A stretch of 64,000 nucleotides of DNA, taken from positions 1 to 64,000 of the forward strand of contig NZ_LQXA01000003.1 of the NCBI RefSeq assembly GCF_001618005.1, given 5' to 3'. Source of the DNA: Clavibacter tessellarius. Lineage in GTDB: Bacteria; Actinomycetota; Actinomycetes; Actinomycetales; Microbacteriaceae. This document shows, in pieces, positions 23,358-31,979 of this stretch; the first letter of the stretch is position 1; the number at the start of each line of letters is the position of its first letter. Below the pieces are notes generated by a model. It saw only the letters and a program-made list of their open reading frames with translations. It did not search any database and was not told the DNA's origin. The translations under genes and the position numbers were made by a program.

Positions 23358-25427
23358 ATGCACACGACACCGCACCCATCCACCTCCGGGGTCCGATCCC
23401 GGCGCCTCGCGCCCGTCGTCGGCGCCGTCGCCCTCGTCCTGGCGCTGCCGCTCGCGATGGGCGCCGCCACGTCCGCCGGCCCCGCGGATCCGCCGCCGCC
23501 CGCCCCGCCGCAGCACCAGCCGGGCGGGCACGACCTCCAGAAGGACGACGTCGACGCGTGGCTCGACGGCGTGGTCGGCGCCGCGCTGCCGACCACGGGC
23601 ATCCCCGGCGCGGCCGTCTCGGTCGTCGCCGACGGGAAGGTGCTCACCTCCCGCGGCTACGGCCTCGCCGACACCGGCACCGAGAGCGGATCCGCCCGCC
23701 CGGTGGATCCCGCCGACACCCTCTTCCGCGTCGGCTCCGTCTCCAAGGTGGTCTCCGCCACGGCCGTGATGCAGCTCGTGGAGGAGGGCCGCCTCGAACT
23801 CGACGCCGACGTGCAGCAGTACCTCGACTTCGACCTCGACACCCCGAAGGGCACCGTGACCCTCCGGCACCTGCTCACCCACACGGCCGGGTTCGAGGAG
23901 GTCATCACGGGCCTCATCGGCGTGCCCGGCTCGGAGCGCGCCCTCGGCGACGTGATGAGGACGGATCCGCCCGAGCAGGTCTTCGTCCCCGGCACCACCC
24001 CCGCCTACTCGAACCACGGCGCGAGCCTCGCCGGCTACGTCGCCGAGCGCGTGGCCGGGAAGCCGTTCGTCGACCTCGTGCAGCAGGAGGTGCTCGACCG
24101 CGCCGGGATGACCTCGTCGTCGTTCGCGCAGCCGCTGCCGGCCGACCTCGACGCCCGCCTCGCGAAGGGCTACCCCGGCGACTCCCAGCCCGCGTACCCG
24201 ACGGAGGTCGTCAACGCGGCGCCGGCCGGCGCGCTCTCCGCGACCGCCGACGACATGGCCCGCTTCATGCTCGCCCACCTGGGCGACCTGCCCAAGGATC
24301 AGGCCCTGCTGGATCCCGCTACCCTCGACGAGATGCACCGCCCCGCCCTCGGCGCCGACCAGCTCGGCACGTTCGCGGCCGGCCAACGCATGGCCCTCGG
24401 CTTCTTCGACGACAGCACGCCGGGGATCCGCGCGTTCGGCCACGACGGCGACACCAACGTCTTCCACACGGCCATGCGCATGTTCCCGGACAGCGACGCG
24501 GGGATCTTCGTCACGTTCAACGGCAACGGCCGCGACGCCGTCGACACGCTCGAGCTCCGCACCGCCGTGCTGCAGGGCTTCGCCGACCGGTACCTGCGCG
24601 AGGACGGCGACGCCGGATCCGCCGGATCCGCCGCCGCGACCTCCGCACCCGCGGGCGACCCCGCGGCCGCCGCCGAGCTCGCCGGCACGTGGCTCTCCTC
24701 CCGCTCCCCGTTCTCGAACCCGGGCGCGCTGCTGAACCTCAGCGGCCAGACCGAGATCGTGCCGCGCGCCGACGGCACCATCGCCGTCACGCCGAAGCCG
24801 CTCGGGATCACCACGGGCGTCTACGAGAAGGCCGGCGACCACCTGTGGCGCGAGGCCGGCGGCGACGCCCTGCTCGCGACCCGCGCTTCCGCCGACGGCG
24901 GACCGGTCGACGCGATCGCGTGGGGCGCGTCCTTCACGATGCTCCGGGCCGAGCCGTGGCAGGCCGCGTCGGTGGCGATCCCCGGCCTCCTCGCCGCGGT
25001 CGCCGTGCTCGCGGTGTCGGTGGTCGCCTGGCCGGCCGCGGCCATCGCCGGCATCGGGCGCCGCCGACGGGCCCGTGCCTCCGGTGCCGACGCGGTCGCC
25101 GTGCCGCGAACCCGCCGCAGCCGCGCGCTGCTGCTGTCGCGCATCGGCCAGGCGGTGACGCTCGTCGCGCTCCTCGGCTGGGCGGCGGCCGCCGTGCAGG
25201 CGCTCTCCCTCGTCGACGTCCCGGCCGGGCAGCTCCGCACGCTCCAGGTGCTGCAGGTCGTCGGGGCGCTCGCGGTGATCCCCGCGGCGCTCGCCGCGTG
25301 GCAGGCGATCCGCACCCGTCGCGGCGTCGGGATCGTGACGGGCCGGATCCTCGTGGTCGTCGCCCTGGTCGGCATCGCGGCCTTCGCGATCGGCTTCCGG
25401 CTCCTCGCGCCGAGCGTGAGCTACTGA
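23358..25427 (+). CDS. Serine hydrolase of the class C beta-lactamase fold with C-terminal membrane segments
   Basis: 689 residues. A signal peptide or anchor (residues 15-40) is followed by the exported serine hydrolase domain: SxxK motif S127-V-S-K130 (FRVGSVSKVV), the Tyr-x-Asn motif in PAYSNHGASLAGY, and an HxG-type motif in FGHDGDTNVF. After about residue 430 a beta-rich domain follows, then three or four hydrophobic helices at roughly 535-560, 605-630 and 640-680. This build is common in actinobacterial peptidases or esterases; true beta-lactamase activity is not implied. The kinase gene begins in its stop (TGATG), so the three genes form one unit. Confidence 0.85.
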   Translation: MHTTPHPSTSGVRSRRLAPVVGAVALVLALPLAMGAATSAGPADPPPPAPPQHQPGGHDLQKDDVDAWLDGVVGAALPTTGIPGAAVSVVADGKVLTSRGYGLADTGTESGSARPVDPADTLFRVGSVSKVVSATAVMQLVEEGRLELDADVQQYLDFDLDTPKGTVTLRHLLTHTAGFEEVITGLIGVPGSERALGDVMRTDPPEQVFVPGTTPAYSNHGASLAGYVAERVAGKPFVDLVQQEVLDRAGMTSSSFAQPLPADLDARLAKGYPGDSQPAYPTEVVNAAPAGALSATADDMARFMLAHLGDLPKDQALLDPATLDEMHRPALGADQLGTFAAGQRMALGFFDDSTPGIRAFGHDGDTNVFHTAMRMFPDSDAGIFVTFNGNGRDAVDTLELRTAVLQGFADRYLREDGDAGSAGSAAATSAPAGDPAAAAELAGTWLSSRSPFSNPGALLNLSGQTEIVPRADGTIAVTPKPLGITTGVYEKAGDHLWREAGGDALLATRASADGGPVDAIAWGASFTMLRAEPWQAASVAIPGLLAAVAVLAVSVVAWPAAAIAGIGRRRRARASGADAVAVPRTRRSRALLLSRIGQAVTLVALLGWAAAAVQALSLVDVPAGQLRTLQVLQVVGALAVIPAALAAWQAIRTRRGVGIVTGRILVVVALVGIAAFAIGFRLLAPSVSY

Positions 25428-26860
25428 TGCGCGGCGGGGACGGGCGCGACGCCTGGCATGCTCGGGAGGTGACCGACCCGACACCCGACCGCGCGGACGC
25501 GGCCCGCGCGGACGCGGCTCCCGCGGTCGCCCCCGCCCCCGTCCGGCCGCGGGGCGCGCTCGCCGACCGCATCCGCCAGGCGCTCGCCCGCGTCGGCATC
25601 CGCACCGCCGCCCGGCGCGACGCGGCCGCCGCGGCCGCATGGGCGCTCCTCACCATCCCGCTACTCGGCGTGCTCGGCGCGCTCGTCTGGGCGGACGGCA
25701 CCGCCCGCAGCATGTCGCCGGCGCAGGGCGCGGTCATCGCGGTCCTCGCCGTCGTGCAGTGCGCGCCCCTCGCGTGGCGGCGCCGGCATCCGCGGTCGAC
25801 CCTCCTGGCCGTCTCGCTCCTCCAGGCGGCGCTCGTCGCGGCGCTCCCGCCGCAGTTCGGGTTCTGGGCCGCCGCGCCCGTCGTCGCGGCCTACACGGTC
25901 GGGGCACTCCTGCCGCCGGCGTCCGCCGTCCGCATCGTGGTCGCGGCCATCGCCATCGAGGCGGTGGGCGCGTCCCTCGCCGCCACCGGGCAGGTGCGCG
26001 CGCTGCTCGTGCCCACGGCGGTGGACGCGCGGTACGGCATCGACACGGTCGTCTCGGCCGCGTCGATCCTCGTCAGCGGGCTGCTCATCGCCGCCGCGAG
26101 CGCCGCCGTCGGATCCTGGGTCGCGCTCCGCCGCCGCCACGACGGCGACGTGCTCGCGCGGGCCGCCGAGACCCTCGAGCACCAGGCGGCGCTCGGCCGG
26201 GCCGCGGTGGCCGCCGAGCGCACCCGGATGGCGCGCGAGCTGCACGACGTGGCCGCGCACCACCTCACCGCGCTCGTGGTGCAGGCGGGCGCTGCCGAGC
26301 GGCTCGTGGACCTCGATCCGGAGCGCGCCAAGGACTCCCTCCGCGGCATCCGCGTGCAGGGCCGGGAGACCCTCGACGCGCTGCGCTCCATCGTCGGGAT
26401 CCTCCGCCAGACCTCCGATGCCGAGGGCGCCGAAGGGATCGGCACCGTCCCCGTGCCCGGCCTCGCCGACCTGCCCGGCCTCGTGGTGGCGGCCCGTGCG
26501 GCGGGCACGGAGGTCGAGGAGCGCGTGACGGGCGACGCCTCGCCGCTCGGGCCGCTCGCCGACGTCACCGCGTACCGGACCGTGCAGGAGTCCCTCGCCA
26601 ACGCGCGCCGGCACGCGCCGGGATCCGCGGTGACGCTGACCGTGCAGGCCGAGCCGACGCGCATCGCGCTCACGGTCGAGAACGCCCTGCCCGCCGCCCG
26701 CCCCGCGACCGCGCCCGGCTACGGCCTGGTCGGGATGCGCGAGCGGGCCGCGCTCGTCGGCGGACGCCTCGAGGCCGGACCCTCCGCGACCGGCACGTGG
26801 CGCGTGCGCCTCGAGCTGCCGGTCGAGCCCGTCGCCGCCGACCGTGCGGGCGCCGCGTGA
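25427..26860 (+). CDS. NarL-type sensor histidine kinase
   Basis: 477-residue kinase of the HisKA_3 class. Up to five hydrophobic helices occupy residues 70-235. The dimerisation box is RMARELHDVAAHHLTALVVQ with His273. The ATP-binding domain ends in GYGLVGMRERAALVGG. The ATG at 25427 overlaps the preceding stop; a GTG at 25469, 14 codons in, is an alternative with a Shine-Dalgarno placed too close. It pairs with the response regulator that starts in its stop codon. The beta-lactamase-like membrane protein encoded upstream may act as its sensor partner. Confidence 0.9.
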   Translation: MRGGDGRDAWHAREVTDPTPDRADAARADAAPAVAPAPVRPRGALADRIRQALARVGIRTAARRDAAAAAAWALLTIPLLGVLGALVWADGTARSMSPAQGAVIAVLAVVQCAPLAWRRRHPRSTLLAVSLLQAALVAALPPQFGFWAAAPVVAAYTVGALLPPASAVRIVVAAIAIEAVGASLAATGQVRALLVPTAVDARYGIDTVVSAASILVSGLLIAAASAAVGSWVALRRRHDGDVLARAAETLEHQAALGRAAVAAERTRMARELHDVAAHHLTALVVQAGAAERLVDLDPERAKDSLRGIRVQGRETLDALRSIVGILRQTSDAEGAEGIGTVPVPGLADLPGLVVAARAAGTEVEERVTGDASPLGPLADVTAYRTVQESLANARRHAPGSAVTLTVQAEPTRIALTVENALPAARPATAPGYGLVGMRERAALVGGRLEAGPSATGTWRVRLELPVEPVAADRAGAA

Positions 26861-27528
26861 TCCGCGTGGTGCTGGTCGACGACCAGTCCATCGTCCGCGC
26901 CGGCTTCCGCGTCGTGCTCGAGACGGCCGGCGGGATCGAGGTGGTCGGCGAGGCGTCCGGCGGCCGCGAGGCCGTCGCGCTCGTCGGCCGGCTCGCGCCG
27001 GACGTCGTCGTGATGGACGTGCGGATGCCCGGCGGCGACGGCATCGAGGCCACCCGCGCGATCACGGGGGCGGACGTCGACGCCGCGGACGTCGCCGACG
27101 ACCCCGCCCCCGCCGTCTTGGTCGCCACCACCTTCGACCTCGACGAGTACGTCTTCGGCGCGCTCGAGGCCGGCGCCCGCGGCTTCGTGCTCAAGGACGC
27201 CGAGCCCGAGGAGTTCATCCAGGCCGTCCGCGCGCTCGCCGTCGGGCAGTCCGCGCTCGACGGCGTCACCACGCGCCGCGTCATGGCCGAGTTCACGCGC
27301 CGCCGGGCCGCCTCGGCCGTGCATCCGGGCGCCGACGTGCTCACGCCCCGGGAGCAGGACATCGTGCGGCTCCTCGGCGACGGCCTCTCGAACGACGAGA
27401 TCGGCGCGCGGCTCGTGATCGAGACCAGCACCGTGAAGTCGCACCTCACCCGGATCATGACGAAGCTCGCCACGCGCGACCGCCTGCAGACCGTCGTCTG
27501 GGGCTACCGCTCGGGCCTCCTGCCCTGA
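26857..27528 (+). CDS. NarL/FixJ-family response regulator
   Basis: 223 residues: receiver domain with LVDDQSIVRAGF, phospho-acceptor Asp54 (VVVMDVRMPGGDG) and the switch Lys in RGFVLKDAEPEEF, then a LuxR-type helix-turn-helix (LTPREQDIVRLLGDGLSNDE, TVKSHLTRIMTKL). The receiver has a short acidic insertion (GADVDAADVADDPAP) compared with standard NarL. GTG start in a 4-bp overlap with the kinase gene. Confidence 0.93.
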   Translation: MIRVVLVDDQSIVRAGFRVVLETAGGIEVVGEASGGREAVALVGRLAPDVVVMDVRMPGGDGIEATRAITGADVDAADVADDPAPAVLVATTFDLDEYVFGALEAGARGFVLKDAEPEEFIQAVRALAVGQSALDGVTTRRVMAEFTRRRAASAVHPGADVLTPREQDIVRLLGDGLSNDEIGARLVIETSTVKSHLTRIMTKLATRDRLQTVVWGYRSGLLP

Positions 27529-27675
27529 CCGGATCCGGCTCGGCGCGACGCGCCCGGGACGCCGCTGGCGGTCGCGCGGATCGTCCTCCGCGTTCGCCCG
27601 CGATCCACCGTCCGTGCCGCGAACGTGCATGGAGAGCGGCGCACGCTCCCAGCCCGGTCGTGGTCTGATGGATCC

Positions 27676-28095
27676 ATGGAACCCATCTACACCGCTATCG
27701 CGCACGCCTCCGGCGGAGGACGCGACGGACACGTCCGCAGCGAGGACGACCAGATCGACTTCGACACCCGTCCCCCCAAGGAGATGGGCGGCTCGGGCGA
27801 GGGCACGAACCCGGAGCAGCTCTTCGCCGCCGGGTACAGCGCCTGCTTCCTGGGCGCCACCCACCTCGTCGGCAAGAACGCCGGCGTCGACACGAAGGAC
27901 GCGGGCGTCTCCGCCAGCGTGTCCATCGGCGACAACGGCCAGGGCGGATTCGGCCTCGCGGTCGAGCTCGACGTCTACCTCCCGAACGTGCCGGCCGAGC
28001 GCCGCCAGGAGATCGCGGACGCGGCCCACCAGGTCTGCCCGTACTCCAACGCCACGCGCGGCAACATCGACGTGAAGGTCACCATCGTCGACTGA
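27676..28095 (+). CDS. ohr: Organic hydroperoxide resistance protein
   Basis: 139-residue thiol peroxidase of the Ohr/OsmC family that reduces organic hydroperoxides, normally using lipoyl-protein as electron donor. Both reactive cysteines are present: Cys57 in AAGYSACFLGA and Cys121 in QVCPYSNATRGN; the Glu of NPEQLF is the conserved partner residue. Length is normal. It is followed by a strong hairpin terminator. No adjacent OhrR-type regulator is seen. Confidence 0.95.
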   Translation: MEPIYTAIAHASGGGRDGHVRSEDDQIDFDTRPPKEMGGSGEGTNPEQLFAAGYSACFLGATHLVGKNAGVDTKDAGVSASVSIGDNGQGGFGLAVELDVYLPNVPAERRQEIADAAHQVCPYSNATRGNIDVKVTIVD

Positions 28096-28114
28096 CCGTC
28101 ACCGCTCGACCCGC

Positions 28115-28146
28115 GAGGCGGGCGTCCCGATGGGGACGCCCGCCTC
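28115..28146 (+). terminator. Rho-independent terminator after ohr
   Basis: Perfect 14-bp stem with a 4-base loop (gatg), starting 20 bp after the ohr stop. Arms are gaggcgggcgtccc and its complement. No T run. Confidence 0.75.
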
Positions 28147-28179
28147 CGTCGTCCAGGGGCGGATGGGTAGGGTCGTGCC

Positions 28180-28563
28180 ATGCCTGAGAACACCGGCCCC
28201 GCAGGGGCTCCCCTCGACGACGACGCCCGTGCCGCCCTCGAGGAGCTGGGGGAGATCCGCGGGAGCATCGACAACATCGACGCCGCCCTCGTGCACCTGC
28301 TCGCCGAGCGGTTCAAGTTCACCCAGTCGGTCGGCCGGCTGAAGGCCGCGCACGGGCTGCCCGCGGCGGATCCCGAGCGCGAGCGCCGCCAGATCCTCCG
28401 CCTCCGCGCCCTGGCCGAGGAGTCGAAGCTCGACCCGGCCTTCGCGGAGAAGTTCCTCAACTTCATCGTCGCCGAGGTCATCCACCACCACACGCAGATC
28501 GCCGAGGACCAGGGCGCCGCCACCTCCGCGGTCGCGCCCGAGGACGGCGGGCCGGCGGCCTGA
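28180..28563 (+). CDS. Chorismate mutase, AroQ type
   Basis: 127-residue all-helical chorismate mutase that converts chorismate to prephenate for Phe and Tyr synthesis. The core runs ELGEIRGSIDNIDAALVHLL, AERFKFTQSVGRLKAAHGLP, then RRQILRLRALAEESKLDP and FLNFIVAEVIHHHTQI; the Arg, Lys and Gln positions of AroQ active sites are present. It carries short disordered tails at both ends. It resembles the secondary type of mutase in Actinobacteria that works with a partner DAHP synthase, which is not in this window. Confidence 0.85.
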   Translation: MPENTGPAGAPLDDDARAALEELGEIRGSIDNIDAALVHLLAERFKFTQSVGRLKAAHGLPAADPERERRQILRLRALAEESKLDPAFAEKFLNFIVAEVIHHHTQIAEDQGAATSAVAPEDGGPAA

Positions 28564-28746
28564 GGCGGCGCCTGCGGCGCCGCGTTCTCGATCAATCCGG
28601 ACTCACGCGCGGCTATGGCCGAATGCGAGCAGATCACCGAGTCTTCTCTTCCGCCAGTCGTTGCATCAGAACCCGCCGCGTTGCCCCTCGGAGCTCGAAT
28701 CGGCGCTCGTCTGCGTGAATCAAGGCCTCACCCGGACGCGTGCGGA

Positions 28747-29214
28747 TTACTCCGCGGAATCCCTGGGGGTCCGTCCAAAGACCTTCTCAAGCCTCCCATC
28801 CAACCAGTCCTCCGAGCCCTCTTCCAATATCTTGGTTGGGTGATTGGAGTAGAGGAGTTCGTGGGACATCTGCATGTCGAGTTGGCGCGAGACGAGGTCG
28901 TAGGTGATGCGGTATTGCGTCGGGCGCGGGACGCCGGCCTCGTCGAACTGGGCCTCTGCGGTTCTGAGGTCGTTGCGCAAGAATCGCTGTACTGCGACTA
29001 CGCGCTCGTCGCTCGCGTCCACACCGCGCAGCTGATTTGCGTAGAGGACGGCCCCTTCTTGCTCGAAGAAGACGTTGGCGTAGACGTGCCCGATCTCAGA
29101 ACCCGCGTAGATGTATGTCCTGGTCAGGCCCGGGGCGCCCCCGCTGTATTCGAGGGCCAGGGGCACCCACTTGGATGTGAGTTCTTGCAGGATTTCGTAT
29201 TCTGTCCTCGCCAT
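28747..29214 (-). CDS. DUF600/YezG-like immunity protein (copy c)
   Basis: 155 residues. Shares with the two paralogues to its right the pattern SGGAPGLTRTYIYAGSE, YANVFFEQEGAVLYANQLRG, VQRFLRNDLRTAEAQ and PTQYRITYDLVSRQLDMQMS. It is the most divergent of the three. DUF600/YezG proteins neutralise LXG or other polymorphic toxins, and this pattern of an aromatic, Asn-rich VFF strand and a YD..RQLD motif fits that group. It is the last gene of a leftward array of four immunity-like genes. No toxin gene is adjacent. Confidence 0.6.
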   Translation of the reverse strand: MARTEYEILQELTSKWVPLALEYSGGAPGLTRTYIYAGSEIGHVYANVFFEQEGAVLYANQLRGVDASDERVVAVQRFLRNDLRTAEAQFDEAGVPRPTQYRITYDLVSRQLDMQMSHELLYSNHPTKILEEGSEDWLDGRLEKVFGRTPRDSAE

Positions 29215-29226
29215 GGCTGTCCTCGG

Positions 29227-29694
29227 TCAGTTTCCGTTCGGCGCAGGGGCGTCATCGTCGCCGAATATCTTCCTCAAGCGTCCGTCGAGCCAGTCCTCGG
29301 CGCCTTCTTCCATGATCTTCGCGGGGTGGTTGGCGTACATGGGTTCGTGTGATAGCTGCATGTCAAGCTGTCGTATGACGGTGTCGTACGCCACGCGGTA
29401 TTGCGTCGGCACGGGGGCGCCGAGCTCGCGGAGCCGCGTCTCGGCCGCCTTGAGGTCCTTGAGCAGGAAGCGCTGCACGGCCACGGTCCGGTCCGGGTCG
29501 GCGTCCACGCCGCGTAGCTCGCTGGCGTAGATGACGGAGCCATCCTGCTCGAAGAAGACGTTCGCGTACGTCCTATCTCGCTCGGAGGCGGCGTAGACGA
29601 ATATCCGGGTCAGGTCCGGAGCGCCGTCGGAGTACTCGAGGGCCAGGGATACCCAGCTCTCGATGAGTTCCGCCAAGACCTGCTCTTGATCCAT
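29227..29694 (-). CDS. DUF600/YezG-like immunity protein (copy b)
   Basis: 155 residues from ATG 29694 (MDQEQVLAELIESWVSLALE). Very close to copy a at 30304-30771: both end in EDWLDGRLRKIFGDDDAPAP and share long identical DNA in their 3' halves, so they are recent duplicates. A gagagaaaagg-type ribosome site precedes the ATG, matching copy a in position and supporting this start over the longer frame. Its product probably binds and blocks a specific toxin; which one cannot be told. Confidence 0.6.
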   Translation of the reverse strand: MDQEQVLAELIESWVSLALEYSDGAPDLTRIFVYAASERDRTYANVFFEQDGSVIYASELRGVDADPDRTVAVQRFLLKDLKAAETRLRELGAPVPTQYRVAYDTVIRQLDMQLSHEPMYANHPAKIMEEGAEDWLDGRLRKIFGDDDAPAPNGN

Positions 29695-29754
29695 CCGTCG
29701 CCTTTTCTCTCTCAATGGGAAGCGATGATCATCCACTCGCCATTGCAGCGGAGA

Positions 29755-30270
29755 TCATCGATCGAACTTGCCCAGATGCTCCCAGTCGCCGAACTGGGGC
29801 ACTCGTTCCCAATGGCGATCCATCTTCACCTCTCGGTACTCTGAGACGTGAGTGAGTGGATCTGCGTCATCCATGACGACGTGCTTGGCGTAGCCTTCGG
29901 GCTTGAAGACGAACTCCTCTACGGCGTTGGCCTCGTTGATCCGATGGAAGGACCGATCGGCGGGATAGCGGTGCTCCGTCACGTTGGACATGAAGAGCCG
30001 GCCCTGCAGGTTCGTGAACCCGTATCGAAAGCGCTGGCGGCCGAGTTCGTCGAGAAATGAGACATTGACGAAGTCGGCATGAGGGATGACTTCGAGCAGG
30101 AATTCAGGCACCGTGCGATCTCGGGCGTCATCCTTGAGTGCCGCGACGGAGAACCAATGGTCGGGCTCGGGGACCAGGCCGTCGAAACGGTTCCGTGCGT
30201 CGGCCTCCGACAATGGATTGATGGGCTCGTTGAATTCGCCGTCCCATCTTTCGCAGTAGATGTACTTCAC
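29755..30270 (-). CDS. Hypothetical protein within the immunity array
   Basis: 171-residue soluble protein starting MKYIYCERWDGEFNEPINPL. No family recognised. It is aromatic and acidic (GYAKHVVMDDADPLTHVSEY, HWERVPQFGDWEHLGKF), features common in immunity proteins, and lies between two DUF600-like copies in the same direction. Base composition is lower in GC than the neighbours. Role as an immunity protein is inferred only from position and character. Confidence 0.55.
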   Translation of the reverse strand: MKYIYCERWDGEFNEPINPLSEADARNRFDGLVPEPDHWFSVAALKDDARDRTVPEFLLEVIPHADFVNVSFLDELGRQRFRYGFTNLQGRLFMSNVTEHRYPADRSFHRINEANAVEEFVFKPEGYAKHVVMDDADPLTHVSEYREVKMDRHWERVPQFGDWEHLGKFDR

Positions 30271-30303
30271 CGGGAGTCCTCGAAGGCGTGGGCGTGGTCG
30301 ATC

Positions 30304-30771
30304 TCAGCCTCCGCTCGGCGCAGGGGCGTCATCGTCACCGAATATCTTCCTCAAGCGCCCGTCGAGCCAGTCCTCGGCGCCTTCTTCCATGATCTTCGTG
30401 GGGCGGTTCGCGTACACGGGTTCGTATGATAGCTGCATATCGAGCTGACGTATGACGGTGTCATACGTCACTCGATATTGTGTCGGAATTGGTGCGCCCA
30501 GTTCTTGAAGCTGTGTCTCGGCCGCCTTGAGGTCGCGGAGCATGAATCGCTGCACTGTCACGGCCCGATCCCGACTGGCGTCCACGCCTTCGAGCTCGTT
30601 CGCATACACGACGGATCCCCTCGGCTCGAAGAACATGTTCGCGTAAGCGCTGTCTCGCTCAGGCGCACCATATACGAATATCTTTGTCAGATCGGGGGCG
30701 CCGTCCGCATACTCGAGGCCCAGTGACACCCAGTTCCGGATGAGGTCGTTCAAGATCGCCGCGTGATCCAT
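30304..30771 (-). CDS. DUF600/YezG-like immunity protein (copy a)
   Basis: 155 residues from ATG 30771 (MDHAAILNDLIRNWVSLGLE), with ggaggaaag upstream; an ATG six codons earlier is possible. Motifs as in copy b: LTKIFVYGAPERDSAYANMF, then PTQYRVTYDTVIRQLDMQLS and the same C-terminus. First gene of the leftward four-gene array. The long open frame that continues upstream through the ATP-grasp gene is an artefact of frame overlap. Confidence 0.6.
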   Translation of the reverse strand: MDHAAILNDLIRNWVSLGLEYADGAPDLTKIFVYGAPERDSAYANMFFEPRGSVVYANELEGVDASRDRAVTVQRFMLRDLKAAETQLQELGAPIPTQYRVTYDTVIRQLDMQLSYEPVYANRPTKIMEEGAEDWLDGRLRKIFGDDDAPAPSGG

Positions 30772-30929
30772 CCGTCGCTTTCCTCCCATAGCCGCGTCCT
30801 CGCGCCGACGCTCGGTGCGCAGAGCCGAGGTGCCCCCATCCGGGGGCATCCCGACGACGTGCCCAGCATCCCCGTGCCGCGTCACCTCGTCAAGCGCCGG
30901 ATGGGATCCGCGGGTACGGCCGCGAGGCC

Positions 30930-31913
30930 TCAGCCCTCCGGGTACTCCTCCCGCAGCACGCGCTCCAGCAACGCAGCTACCGCGCCCGGGCCCGAGGCGG
31001 GAGCGACCGCCTCGACGCCCGCGTTGTAGTTGGTGTTCGTGTTCACGTCGTAGGTCACGAGCCGGCCGTCGGCGGTCTCGATGAACTCGATCCCGGCCAC
31101 CTCGATCCCCAGCCCCGCGAGGAATGCGACGTAGCGCTGCACGAGCGGATGCTCCGCGGTGATGTCCTCCCGCAGCGAGAAGATCGTGTCGCCCGGCTGC
31201 TGCGCGATGGTCGCGCCGGGCGGCATCACCAGCGCGCCCGTCGCCGGGTCGATCGCGCACGCGTCCGCCGGGCACAGCTGGTACCCGCCGCGCGCCGTGT
31301 CGGCCTGGATCGCGTAGACGAAGCGCCCGCCCACGATCTCCACGCGCGTCACCCGCGGGGTCGCCGCCTCCAGGAACTCCTGCAGCAGCGTGATCCCGTC
31401 CTGCGGCTCCTCGAAGTCCGGCCCGTCCACGTAGGCGGCCAGCTCCTCGACGCTGTCGAACCTCCGGACGCCGAGGCCCTTGCCGCCCTGGTTGTGCTTG
31501 GTGATGAACGGCGTCGGCAGGCCGCGCGCCGCCTCGACGATCCGGTGGCTGCCGATCACGGCGCGCGTCCGCGGCACCTCGATCCCGGCGGCGCGGAGGG
31601 CCGTGAGCTGGTCGACCTTGCTCACCTCGAGCTCGATCGTGCGGCGGCCGTTGACCGTGCGGCGGCCGTGCGACTCCAGCCAGCTCATGAGCGAGCGCGT
31701 GTAGTCCTTGGACAGCGCGTGGTCGCGCGTGTGGGCGGAGGCGCTGATCCTCGACCAGAAGATCCCCTCGGGCGGCGCCTCGTCGATCTCCAGCACGCCG
31801 TCGGTGAGGAGCCACTCCTCGTAGGGCACGCCGCGCGCGTCGAGGGCGGCGGCGAACGGCCCGAACCACTCGGGGTTCTCGTGGATGGCGAATACCTTCG
31901 GTGCGGTGGTCAT
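30930..31913 (-). CDS. ATP-grasp domain protein (RimK-like)
   Basis: 327-residue ATP-grasp enzyme, likely to ligate a carboxylate to an amine or thiol. Visible: an N-terminal pre-ATP-grasp domain (KVFAIHENPEWFGPFAAALD, FWSRISASAHTRDHAL), the ATP lid with PTPFITKHNQGGKGLGVRRF, VTRVEIVGGRFVYAI, and the metal-binding C-terminus GIEFIETADGRLVTYDVNTN followed by TNYN. The carboxylate, amine and product are unknown. It is transcribed alone and is not obviously linked to the immunity genes downstream. Confidence 0.82.
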   Translation of the reverse strand: MTTAPKVFAIHENPEWFGPFAAALDARGVPYEEWLLTDGVLEIDEAPPEGIFWSRISASAHTRDHALSKDYTRSLMSWLESHGRRTVNGRRTIELEVSKVDQLTALRAAGIEVPRTRAVIGSHRIVEAARGLPTPFITKHNQGGKGLGVRRFDSVEELAAYVDGPDFEEPQDGITLLQEFLEAATPRVTRVEIVGGRFVYAIQADTARGGYQLCPADACAIDPATGALVMPPGATIAQQPGDTIFSLREDITAEHPLVQRYVAFLAGLGIEVAGIEFIETADGRLVTYDVNTNTNYNAGVEAVAPASGPGAVAALLERVLREEYPEG

Positions 31914-31979
31914 CCACCCAGGCTACGAGGCCGGGGAGGCCGCGCCCAACGCGTGACGCGCGAGGCGTGACGCGCGACG

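Noticed and set aside
23358-25427. Calling the serine hydrolase a beta-lactamase resistance gene
   Set aside because: The fold is shared with peptidases and esterases, and the added membrane domain and linked two-component system make drug hydrolysis unsupported.
28634-28746. Short minus-strand frame after immunity copy c ending in LMQRLAEEKTR
   Set aside because: It looks protein-like but has no start codon that would give more than about 30 residues and no recognised family; too weak to list as a gene.
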